Positions 1-6,453 of a DNA stretch of 6,722 bases are shown here, one piece after another. A program made the translations under genes and the position numbers. The notes below the pieces were generated by a model. It searched no databases, was not told the origin of the DNA, and saw only the letters and a program-made list of their open reading frames with translations. Numbering within the stretch: position 1 is the stretch's first letter; the number at the start of each line of letters is the position of its first letter. The DNA comes from Actinomyces sp. (lineage in GTDB: Bacteria > Actinomycetota > Actinomycetes > Actinomycetales > Actinomycetaceae), in contig DUQT01000263.1 in assembly GCA_012837655.1 (NCBI GenBank), positions 1-6,722 on the forward strand, in the 5' to 3' direction.

Positions 1-241
1 CCTCTGTTAGTTCATCCGCGACGTCATTGTCGGCGTTTGGGCCGGCCTCCGGGTCGACTTGTTCCAGATCGTCAATCGACGGAGATTCCTCTACAACTTC
101 AGGAGCATCCGCGGGTAACTGTTCGGACTCATCAGGATCAGCGATCGCCGGCGAAAGTCCAAACAACAGAATCAGACTCGCTACGATCACTGAAATTAGT
201 GCGGAGTACCAGCGCACCTTCGAACCACTGAACCCTGTCAC
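1..241 (-). CDS. Secreted acidic protein, N-terminal part (cut by window edge)
   Basis: This is a partial gene with 80 codons visible; the rest lies beyond the left edge. It reads from a GTG start at 241. Residues 1-12 include K8 and R10. A hydrophobic stretch (about residues 13-33) rich in Leu, Ile, Val and Ala follows and ends in a signal-peptidase-like A-I-A at residues 32-34. From residue 35 the chain is strongly acidic and proline-containing (many Asp and Glu, starting DPDESEQLP), which resembles the spacer region of a secreted or wall-attached actinobacterial protein. No catalytic domain is visible in this part, so the function is unknown. It lies 52 nt downstream of the NUDIX gene on the same strand and may be the last gene of that transcript. 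The signal peptide and the well-placed Shine-Dalgarno sequence make the gene call good; the product remains open. Confidence 0.72.
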   Translation of the reverse strand, partial: MTGFSGSKVRWYSALISVIVASLILLFGLSPAIADPDESEQLPADAPEVVEESPSIDDLEQVDPEAGPNADNDVADELTE

Positions 242-247
242 GAGCAA

Positions 248-254
248 CCTTCCT
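248..254 (-). promoter_or_regulatory. Ribosome binding site deciding the GTG start at 241
   Basis: On the minus strand the sequence AGGAAGG lies 6 nt before the GTG at 241. This good Shine-Dalgarno match favours that GTG over the ATG at 260, which is in another frame and meets a stop after about 36 codons. Confidence 0.6.
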
Positions 255-293
255 ACCCATCGCGGTTCACAAAACGTTCCGCGCACCTATCCG

Positions 294-719
294 TCAAGAT
301 CTACTGTCGTACAGCAGGTCAAATGCGGCCTCGACAATCGGAATATCTGGTTCCAACCAGTCCAAGTCGTGGATTTCGTCGCGAGTGATCCACCGCAGTT
401 CCAAATGATTCTCGGTCGCTTTCGGGACTTCGACAGCTTCCGCAAGCCAGACGTACATTTTGCGGCCACCCAGGATGGGCCAAGCTCCGTCCTCGAAATC
501 GGAAAGAACGGGACGGCCAAGGTTGATGACACACCCGAGTTCCTCCCGGATTTCACGCATGAGGGCGCCCGCTGCCTGCTCGTGCGGTTCGATCTTCCCG
601 CCGGGGAGTTCAAATCGGCCACGCAAATGCTCCGGATACGCGCGCGATGCGGCTAGCAGGCGCGGCTCACCGCCCGAAAAATCAACGATCGCGGCTGCTA
701 CAACTGGTTGTTTAGACAT
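294..719 (-). CDS. MutT-type NUDIX hydrolase (nucleoside triphosphate pyrophosphohydrolase)
   Basis: The protein has 141 residues, a normal size for a single-domain MutT enzyme. Such enzymes hydrolyse a (deoxy)nucleoside triphosphate, classically 8-oxo-dGTP, to the monophosphate and pyrophosphate in the cytoplasm, cleansing the nucleotide pool. Residues 41-63 form a complete Nudix box: G41, five residues, E47, seven residues, then R55 E56 I57 x E59 E60 L61 G62, ending in Cys63 where a hydrophobic residue is usual. The lead-in with R35, F36, E37, L38, P39, G40 and the C-terminal L-x-W-I and LDWLEPDIP stretches are typical of the MutT/CTP-pyrophosphohydrolase group. The exact substrate cannot be read from the sequence. 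The ATG at 719 is chosen because homology-like sequence begins just after it; a GTG lies immediately upstream, and the longer frame to 857 would overlap azlD. The Shine-Dalgarno sequence is poor. The gene starts 65 nt after the azlD stop and is probably co-transcribed. Confidence 0.88.
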   Translation of the reverse strand: MSKQPVVAAAIVDFSGGEPRLLAASRAYPEHLRGRFELPGGKIEPHEQAAGALMREIREELGCVINLGRPVLSDFEDGAWPILGGRKMYVWLAEAVEVPKATENHLELRWITRDEIHDLDWLEPDIPIVEAAFDLLYDSRS

Positions 720-784
720 CACGGGCAGTCTATCCACTTCACGCGGCGTCTGCACAAAATTCACGAGGGCGAGGCTGGCGCCCT

Positions 785-1108
785 CTACGCCAGGACGTGC
801 AGCAGGACGGCGTAGGTTGCGACCCCGGAAACGATGGACGGCATCGCGTTCTTCCACTTCAGATGCACTAGGAAAGTGACAACCATGCCGGCGAACGCGG
901 GCGCCCAGCCAGCCAGGTCCGCGAACGACACGTCAAGCAGGGTGTACAGCACCAGGATCACCATGACACCGATCGGCATGGAGCGCCCGACCTCGACAAC
1001 AATCGGATGATCGGCGACCTTCGACAGGGCGACGAACGGCGCGGCACGCAACACGAAGGTTACGACCGCGATGATGGCCAACGCCGTGATTACGTACGGA
1101 ATGCTCAT
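785..1108 (-). CDS. azlD: AzlD small subunit of branched-chain amino acid exporter
   Basis: This is a 107-residue hydrophobic protein of the AzlD family, which pairs with AzlC in a two-subunit inner-membrane exporter of branched-chain amino acids (azaleucine resistance in Bacillus, BrnFE in Corynebacterium). About four membrane segments are visible, near residues 5-27, 40-60, 62-83 and 88-106. Family-like features are the early R-A-A-P-F motif (residues 21-25), the S-M-P-I-G-V-M stretch in the middle, and the ending with N-A-M-P-S-I-V-S-G followed by a final hydrophobic helix. Its ATG overlaps the azlC stop as ATGA, the classic arrangement for translational coupling and equal production of two partners. 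An AAAGGAT sequence lies 12 nt upstream, too far to be a strong ribosome binding site, which also suggests coupling. The substrate is inferred from the family. Confidence 0.9.
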   Translation of the reverse strand: MSIPYVITALAIIAVVTFVLRAAPFVALSKVADHPIVVEVGRSMPIGVMVILVLYTLLDVSFADLAGWAPAFAGMVVTFLVHLKWKNAMPSIVSGVATYAVLLHVLA

Positions 1109-1824
1109 GGTCCGACATCCATCCTTTCGTCGCGGACGTCCTCACCGGTCGCGGCATCATCCGTCTTAAGTGCGCGCAGCAGCACGATCACGGTGAACAG
1201 GATCAGCGACACGATTAGCATCAAATCCTTCCCCGCAAGCATTCCGATTCCACCAGCGATCGCGGCTCCAATGACAATCAGAGGGCGCGGATTCGCGCGG
1301 TATGCATCCATCGCGAGGACGATGAACAGCGCGGTAAGTGCGAACGACATGAACGTCGCGTCGAAGTTCGCCCAGTGCACGATCAGCGCGCCGGCAGTTG
1401 TGCCCGCGATCCAGTACAGGTGGTCGATGACCTCGGTGTAGAAGATTCGCCGCCCGCTCAGTTTCTGCGGATCACGGGTTGCAAGCAGGGCATACGTTTC
1501 ATCTGTCAGCGCGTGAATACCGTATAGTCGGGCAAGTCTAGACTTCATGTTCCGCAACGGGAACGAAATACCGTAAAACACGTGCCGGAAGTTAACGAAC
1601 AGTGTGGTCAGAGCGATTGAGGCGAAACCAGCCCCTCCGACAATGAGTTCTACGGCAACGAACTGCATCGATCCGGCGTACAGGAACACCGAAATTATCG
1701 GCACCCACCACCACGGGATGCCCATGGACACAGCGAACATCCCGAAGGCGAGCCCGAGCGGGATATATCCGGCGCCCACAACCCACGTGTCTTTCAACGC
1801 ATCCTTGAGATCCTTCGAAGCCAT
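1105..1824 (-). CDS. azlC: AzlC large subunit of branched-chain amino acid exporter
   Basis: This 239-residue membrane protein has the usual length of the AzlC/BrnF family and forms the main subunit of the exporter with AzlD. AzlC hallmarks are visible: Y49-A-G-S-M-Q-F (residues 49-55), N78-F-R-H-V-F-Y-G (78-85), and T107-D-E-T-Y (107-111). Hydrophobic segments lie near residues 15-35, 40-63, 66-90, 133-152, 157-175, 182-197 and 200-217. The C-terminal 20 residues are charged and probably cytoplasmic. The ATG at 1824 is used because the conserved N-terminal region begins close to it. No Shine-Dalgarno sequence is visible before it, so translation may be leaderless or weakly initiated. A TetR-family gene begins 122 nt away in the opposite direction, which suggests it controls this gene. 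The amino acids exported are inferred from the family. Confidence 0.92.
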   Translation of the reverse strand: MASKDLKDALKDTWVVGAGYIPLGLAFGMFAVSMGIPWWWVPIISVFLYAGSMQFVAVELIVGGAGFASIALTTLFVNFRHVFYGISFPLRNMKSRLARLYGIHALTDETYALLATRDPQKLSGRRIFYTEVIDHLYWIAGTTAGALIVHWANFDATFMSFALTALFIVLAMDAYRANPRPLIVIGAAIAGGIGMLAGKDLMLIVSLILFTVIVLLRALKTDDAATGEDVRDERMDVGP

Positions 1825-1832
1825 ACGGTCAA

Positions 1833-1860
1833 CTTATGAGGAAACCAAGCGAGTTGTAGA
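1833..1860 (-). promoter_or_regulatory. Possible azlC promoter
   Basis: On the minus strand TCTACA (1860-1855) and CATAAG (1838-1833) are separated by 16 nt. Each matches 4 of 6 bases of the housekeeping -35 and -10 boxes. The -10 box ends 8 nt before the azlC ATG, so the transcript would be leaderless or nearly so, in line with the absence of a Shine-Dalgarno sequence. The match is weak. Confidence 0.28.
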
Positions 1861-1923
1861 GGCGTCTCAAAATTTTAGTGACCTACCCTACAGGCCCCCG
1901 CCCGCGAGTTTCGAGACAAAATT
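1859..1923. repeat. Short repeats in the azlC/tetR divergent region, possible operators
   Basis: The 122-nt divergent region contains an imperfect palindrome GAGGCGTCTC (1859-1868) and a heptamer CAAAATT present twice in direct orientation (1868-1874 and 1917-1923). The first copy is preceded by GTCTC and the second by GAGA(C), so the flanks are inverted. These sites sit beside the azlC promoter candidate and on the -35 box of the regulator gene. They are candidates for regulator binding, but TetR operators vary too much to be called from a single sequence. Confidence 0.3.
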
Positions 1924-1940
1924 GCAAAAAGTGTCATAAT
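1913..1940 (+). promoter_or_regulatory. Promoter of the TetR-family gene (leaderless)
   Basis: GAGACA (1913-1918, 4 of 6 matches to TTGACA) is followed after 16 nt by CATAAT (1935-1940, 5 of 6 matches to TATAAT). The ATG of the regulator begins at 1947, 7 nt after the end of the -10 box, where transcription would be expected to start. No Shine-Dalgarno sequence fits between them, so the message would begin at or next to its start codon. Confidence 0.55.
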
Positions 1941-1948
1941 GATGTCAT
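1934..1948. promoter_or_regulatory. Candidate operator over the regulator -10 box and start codon
   Basis: The sequence reads TCAT-A-ATGA-TG-TCAT: a perfect 4-bp inverted repeat with a 1-nt centre (1934-1942), and a second one sharing the ATGA half (1939-1948, centre TG). It covers the -10 box and the start codon, a place where a bound autorepressor would block transcription. The arms are short, so chance is possible. Confidence 0.3.
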
Positions 1949-2681
1949 GCCAAAGATTATCGGCGCCACCATTGGCGAACATCGTGAAATGACCAGACAG
2001 GCACTTTTCAGCGCCCTCACTTCCCTATTGAAGGAATACCCGTTCGACCAAATCACGATGTCGCAAATCTCGCGCAGAGCCAACGTCGGCCGCACCGCGA
2101 TCTACAACCATTTTGACGACAAGGAGTCAATGCTCCTGGAACTCATGAGTTCCGCCACTCAGAACTTCACGCGCGTCCTCCTCGAAGCCCTGCAGGTCAC
2201 CGACGACCCGCTTCAAAAACTTCGCATTTACATTCGCGCGCAGCTTGAACTCAAGAAACAGTTCCACCTGGCCGTTTCCATGAACATCAAGAGCTTCTCC
2301 CAACCTCCCGCGCGCCTGCGAGAACACGCCAAAGTCATTCACCAAACCATGTTCAACCTGATCAACGACGCGCACACCGCCGGCCAGATCAGCCAAGCCC
2401 CCACCCGCCAAACGATCAGCCTGGTTCACGGGTGCCTCGCGGGCCAATCCCTCCCCGACTCGGAGGAAGCCCGCGAACAAGTCAAAATCGACACTGAAGC
2501 TTTCATCCTCCGCGCGCTCGGCGCCTCCGAAGAAACCATCGCGTGGATCGACCCGGTCGTCTCCGACCTCGAATTCGTTTTCGACGAAACCAGGTCCGAT
2601 TCCATTTCCGAGGGCGAAGCTAGCTCCGCCCTCGAGAATCAAACAACTGCACCACGATGCCCGGTAACGGCAATTGGGTAA
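1947..2681 (+). CDS. TetR/AcrR-family transcriptional regulator
   Basis: The 244-residue protein is slightly long for the family (usually about 190-220). Residues 12-66 form the DNA-binding domain: a first helix, then I-T-M-S-Q-I-S-R-R-A-N-V (residues 36-47) and the recognition segment G-R-T-A-I-Y-N-H-F-D-D-K-E (48-60). This ends in the Y-x-H-F-x-x-K-E signature typical of TetR proteins. Residues 70-210 are helical and probably hold the ligand pocket and dimer interface; the effector is unknown. The last 30 or so residues are acidic then polar and look disordered. The ATG at 1947 is chosen because it follows a good -10 box at leaderless distance. An upstream in-frame GTG at 1878 would place 23 atypical residues over the promoter. 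The divergent exporter genes azlCD are the obvious candidate target, with the amino acid or a related compound as possible inducer (inference). Confidence 0.9.
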   Translation: MPKIIGATIGEHREMTRQALFSALTSLLKEYPFDQITMSQISRRANVGRTAIYNHFDDKESMLLELMSSATQNFTRVLLEALQVTDDPLQKLRIYIRAQLELKKQFHLAVSMNIKSFSQPPARLREHAKVIHQTMFNLINDAHTAGQISQAPTRQTISLVHGCLAGQSLPDSEEAREQVKIDTEAFILRALGASEETIAWIDPVVSDLEFVFDETRSDSISEGEASSALENQTTAPRCPVTAIG

Positions 2682-2682
2682 C

Positions 2683-2706
2683 GGTCGCCGGATAACTGGC
2701 GACTTT
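2683..2706 (+). terminator. Hairpin just after the regulator stop codon, weak terminator candidate
   Basis: GTCGCC (2684-2689) and GGCGAC (2698-2703) form a perfect 6-bp stem with an 8-nt loop, extendable by G-T wobbles at both ends. It starts 2 nt after the TAA of the regulator. Only three T follow, so as an intrinsic terminator it is weak. It may instead protect the 3' end or help the stronger hairpin further on. Confidence 0.4.
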
Positions 2707-2713
2707 CGGGAGG

Positions 2714-2827
2714 CGCGGCGGTTTGCGACTGAAACGTTAAGCCGACGGAATGGCACCCTTCTGTGCGCGCGGCGGCTTGCGACGGAAACGTTAAACTGGC
2801 GGAATGACACTATTCTGTGCGCGCGGC
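2714..2827. repeat. 54-bp tandem intergenic repeat, two copies plus a stub
   Basis: Copy 1 is 2714-2767 and copy 2 is 2768-2821, with 46 of 54 positions identical and no gaps. A third unit starts at 2822 but matches only for its first six bases. The conserved core includes TTGCGAC, GAAACGTTAA, CGGAATG and TTCTGTGCGCGCGGC. Since 54 is a multiple of three, frames on both strands stay open across the repeat and yield 18-residue repeated peptides. These lack a start signal and are taken as by-products. The units have no spacers, so this is not a CRISPR array. No function is recognised. Confidence 0.8.
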
Positions 2828-2890
2828 AGGTCTCGTCGCAATGGTTCGAGGTATGAATAACTCCCTTCGGCGGGAATAGTCTTTTGGCAC

Positions 2891-2923
2891 GAAAAAGTGG
2901 GATCCACAACCGGATCCCACTTC
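2891..2923 (-). terminator. Strong intrinsic terminator of the surface-protein gene, possibly bidirectional
   Basis: A perfect 11-bp stem (2895-2905 with 2912-2922, core GTGGGATCC/GGATCCCAC) has a 6-nt loop. On the minus strand the stem is followed by a T run (CTTTTTCG, the first two T lying in the stem), about 20 nt after the surface-gene stop. On the plus strand the stem is followed by CTTCATTT, so it could also stop transcripts from the convergent regulator gene. Confidence 0.85.
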
Positions 2924-2946
2924 TTCATTTGGTGCTACAAGGTTTA

Positions 2947-3051
2947 CCTCGCGTGCTTGCCCTTCTTACGAGAGAACGTCAGCAGACCTGCACCTGCTGC
3001 GAGCAGTGCCAGCGGACCTGCAACGTTCACGTTCGCGCCCGTCTTGACCAG
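2947..3051 (-). other. C-terminal wall-sorting signal (LVKTG, hydrophobic segment, basic tail)
   Basis: Codons 1162-1166 read L-V-K-T-G. About 18 mostly Ala, Leu, Gly and Val residues follow, then the tail S-R-K-K-G-K-H-A-R. This tripartite layout is what sortase enzymes cleave (between Thr and Gly) to link a protein to peptidoglycan. The second position is Val instead of the Pro of LPXTG; actinobacterial class E sortases are known to prefer LAXTG. No sortase gene is in the window. Confidence 0.85.
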
Positions 3052-4611
3052 GTGCTTAGGCCCCTGGTTATCCTTGGCGATCGGTTTCGCAGGGTCGTCC
3101 TTGGATTGGGCGTCGCCACCTTCGGATGGCGTCTTGCACTCATCCGCGAGCGCCGAAGTCCAGCTCCAGTTGGTGATCGCATCTTCGGCGAAGCGTTTGC
3201 CGTCTTCAGGCGTTGCGGTGACCTTCACGGTCTTGCCGTAAGGGTAGGAATAGGTGCCATCCGCGTTCGCCTTGATGAGCTTGCCGTCAACCGTAACGCG
3301 GTAGATCACGCCATCCATGGGTGTGATTGTCACATAGGGGTTGACTGTACAGCTGGCCGGATCGGAAGCCGACGGGTTGATATAACCGGGTGCCCCTGGC
3401 GTGAGCGGCGGATTTACCATGTCCTCATATACCTTCAGCGCCAGCGCAAGGTTTCGCTTAGCGATCGATAGCGCGTTGGCAGCATCGTCGCGATTCTTGA
3501 TTGCTTCAGCAAGTTGCGCGGCGATGTCATCGTAATTGCTCTGCGCTTCAGCCGCGGCATTGGCGGCTTCGTTCGCGGTTTCGAACAGACTGGCAATCGG
3601 CCCAAGCTCTGGATAGGTGTTGATCAGATCCTGACTAATGCCATTTTCTGCAACCCCTTCCGGGGTTAGACCAGCGAACGCTTGCGCCTTTGCTTGAGCG
3701 GCTTCAGCGGTTGCCGTCGCGACGTCACTTTCGGCCTGTGCTTCATCAGCGGCCTCTTGAGCTTCGGTCGCTGCCTTGTCTGCAGCTTGCTTCCTTGAAA
3801 GGGCGGATCGTAGCGTTGCTTGTGCACTCACCAGTTCCTGGTTGGCTTCTTCGAGTGGAGCCAGTTCTTCCTCAGCTTGCACGACACTATTTGAGGCATT
3901 GGTGAGGTCATTTTGTGCCTGCGCAAGCGCACTCTGCGCAGTATTCAAAGCGTTGAGTCGCGCCTGAGCATCAGTCTTCGCGCCAGCTAGCGCCTGCTCC
4001 GCCGCATTCAGATCAGCAGTAGCGCTGGCAGCCGCTTCATTGGCCGCGTCCAGAGCTTCCCTAGCAACCTGAACTCTTCTGGTGGCCGCCTCCAACGCTT
4101 CAGCGTTATCGAGTGAGTCCAAAACTTCTTGTGCTTGCTCGAGTTCTTGCTCAGCAGTCGCCACGTCTTCGTCAGCTGAAGTCTTCGCTGCCTGCGCTAC
4201 TTCAACAGCCTGTTCAGCTTCACCTACAGCGTTATTCGCAGCGTTTGCGGCCGCTTCAGCATCATCTACCGCCGCCTGACAATCTGCACACTTCTGGTTA
4301 GCTTGCTCCAAAGCTTCCTGCGCTTGCGCAACTTGTTCAGCCAAGCCGTCAGCCTTGGTCTCAGCATCACGAACGGCCTCTTGTGCGTCTGCAACTGTGG
4401 CTACACGCTGGTCCACAACCTTTTCGGCTGCAGTTACGTTGCTCTCAGCTTCTTCATACGCCTGTTGTTCGGCATCTGCGCTGTCCAGAAATTCTTCGTA
4501 CCTGGTAATGAACGCTCGCATTTCGTCGAAGGTCATGCGGTTACCGGTCGGGATGATCGTAGCCTGCGCAGTACCATTTGTTCCATAGAACCCCGTTTGC
4601 CCAGGGAATGC

Positions 4612-5121
4612 CTGCGTGGCCCCATACCCCATAACGCGGTTTGCATGCGAGTACAAGAAGAACTCGTAGTGGCCGGTAGCCCAGTTGGCTTCTTCGGCCT
4701 TTTTGAGGGCCAGACGCTGCATTTTTTGCCAATCCGATTCTGGATCGGTCGAATATTCAAGAGTGTCAAGTGACAAGCCAAGTTCTTTTAGGGCCTGATC
4801 GTAAAACTGTTTCTCACTGTTCCAAAGCTCGATGTCCCGACCCGGTATGCCAGCGCTTGAAAGCACCTCTTGGTTGGCGCCAAACTCGTGCCACTTGGGA
4901 TTGTGCATGCGATAAAACGAGTCTCGGTTGGCGTTAATCTGAGCGCTCGCAATGATCGAAAACGAGGTCATCGGCACGCCTCCATTCTCGAGTTCATTAC
5001 CGCCTTGTTCAGCCTTCTTGAAGTCCACAAACTTCTTCCGGTACGGGTCGTCAGAGGCGATATAGTTCTCAACGGCTGTAAAGAAGTCCTTGATGACAAG
5101 CGTGTTCTTCAAAGAAATCGC
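4612..5121 (-). other. CAP-like (SEC10/PgrA-type) domain of the surface protein
   Basis: This is the globular part between the two coiled-coil arms (codons about 472-641). CAP-superfamily landmarks appear in order: a helix ending in M-H-N with His544; a G-A-N at 552-554 where most CAP proteins have G-E-N; W571-x-x-E574; and T-G-H-Y with His622 followed by V-M-G-Y-G (634-638). CAP domains bind ligands or show hydrolytic activity in some families; the activity here is unknown. The assignment rests on motif order only, and a structural match would settle it. Confidence 0.5.
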
Positions 5122-6087
5122 ATCTAAGTCACTGTCGAGAGTGGCAGTTTTGCCGCCAGTGGTTTCGAGGCCCTGCATTGGATTTCCGTTGAAATCTGTT
5201 AGGTCGGGACTCCAACTGCTGACGTCCTCGGCTAATGCTTGTTCAATGATCGATTTAGCGTTATTGAGGTCCGCGATCTGGGCTTCAGTTAGCCCGTCTT
5301 GCGTAAGTAGCCATTCGAACATTCCCAAAGAGCCACGCTTTGAATACCGCTCAATGTCTGCAGTAGTCTGCTCCAATTTGGTTTTCGCCGCATCGCGAGC
5401 CTGCTTGGCAAGGCGTAGCGCCTCATCTGCAGCTTCCTTTTCAACTAGGGCCTGGGCAAGCGTCGTCTCCGCTTCAGCTACGGCACTATCTGCGGAATCC
5501 TTTGCGTACTGAAGATCAGCCAGTTTGGCCGCGGCCTGTTCAGCCTCATCGCAGGCTGTCTGACGTTGCACTTCCGCGGCCTCGAGTGCCGCCTGCTTTT
5601 CTGTCGCAACCTGTTGCCTTTGCGTCAAGGTTGTTTGCGCATCCGCCAGTTCTGCGGCCTTTACTTCCGCATTTTGATTGGCATTTTCGAGGGCGGCCTG
5701 AGCTTGCTCAACCCGCTCTTGTGCTGCGGCAACATCGCCCATTGCTTCTTCGAGGGCTTCCTTTGCAGCGACAGCTTCGTCATACTCTGCTTGCGCACTT
5801 TCTTGTGCGGCGTCAGCTTCCTGTTTTGCAAGACTCTTAGCATCAAAGTTTTCTTGCGCTTGCTCAACCGCCTGATCAGCGGCTTGCTTCGCTGTTTGCG
5901 CCTGGGTTACCTCTGTTTGTGCCTGCTCTACAGCAACACGTGCGGCTTCTTCAGCGGCCTGAGCCTGTTCCAGTTTTTCCTGGGCAGCTGCAAGTTCCTC
6001 CGGGCTGGCCGCATTTGCTTGAGCTTCAGCTAGTGCCACTTCAGCTTCCAAGACTGCTTGTGCAGCGCTCTCCTGGTCAGCTGCTGC

Positions 6088-6090
6088 TTA
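6088..6090 (-). other. In-frame TAA stop (codon 149) splitting the surface-protein frame
   Basis: The codon lies between A-E-Q-K-A-N and A-A-A-D-Q-E-S in an uninterrupted coiled-coil pattern. Neither side shifts frame. One base change from CAA (Gln), GAA (Glu) or AAA (Lys) would create it, and all three are common residues in this arm. There is no homopolymer run or short repeat that would point to slippage. Confidence 0.9.
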
Positions 6091-6453
6091 ATTTGCTTTC
6101 TGCTCTGCATCAGCCAAAGCCTGGTTGGCCTCTACACGGCGTGCTTCCGCCTGCTCTGCAGCTTGGTTGGCGGCTTGCTGAGCTTCAGCCAGAGCTTTTT
6201 CAGCTTCAGCCTGAGTCTGGTCAGCGCGCGCGTTAGCTTCTTCTAGTTCTGCTGCAGCGGCTTCTTCATCCGCGATTGCTTCGTCGGCTACCTGATCCGC
6301 GGCGTCAAAGTTCGCCTGTGCTTCGTCTACTTCAGCCTCTGCGTTTTCAACTGCGGCGGCGGCTTCCTCCTCGGTAATCCCCTTATCCGCATCCTGCTGT
6401 TCAGAGTCATTCAATACAGCTGGAGAACCTTCCAAATCTTCAACGATCGGTTC

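Noticed and set aside
27..656. 209-residue plus-strand open frame at the left edge
   Set aside because: It is opposite both the secreted-protein start and the NUDIX gene and has no domain features.
294..857. Longer 187-residue version of the NUDIX protein
   Set aside because: The extra 46 residues overlap azlD by more than 70 nt, are not MutT-like and have no better ribosome site; the ATG at 719 fits the family length.
1878..1946. 23-residue extension of the TetR protein from a GTG at 1878
   Set aside because: It runs through the predicted promoter and adds Pro/Arg/Cys-rich sequence unlike TetR N-termini.
2714..2827. CRISPR array
   Set aside because: The 54-bp units directly abut each other with no spacers and there are no cas genes.
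2674..2856. 60-residue plus-strand open frame through the repeats
   Set aside because: It overlaps the end of the regulator gene and consists largely of the translated repeat; no start signal.
2862..2878. Small hairpin TCCC-TTCGGC-GGGA before a TTTT run
   Set aside because: The stem is only 4 bp and the T run comes several bases later; the hairpin at 2895-2922 is far stronger.
2127..2909. 260-residue open frame opposite the TetR gene and across the 54-bp repeats
   Set aside because: It is antisense to a clear regulator gene, has no recognisable domain or ribosome site, and stays open partly because the repeat length is a multiple of three.
2944..6051. A separate 1,035-residue gene starting with TTG at 6051
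   Set aside because: The TTG is only a codon inside the continuing coiled-coil frame. It has no fitting Shine-Dalgarno sequence, and a wall-anchored protein needs the signal peptide located before the stop at 6088.
5566..6246. Leu/Cys/Ser-rich membrane-like frames on the plus strand opposite the surface gene
   Set aside because: Their composition is what the reverse complement of Ala/Glu/Gln-rich codons gives; no ribosome sites or conserved motifs.
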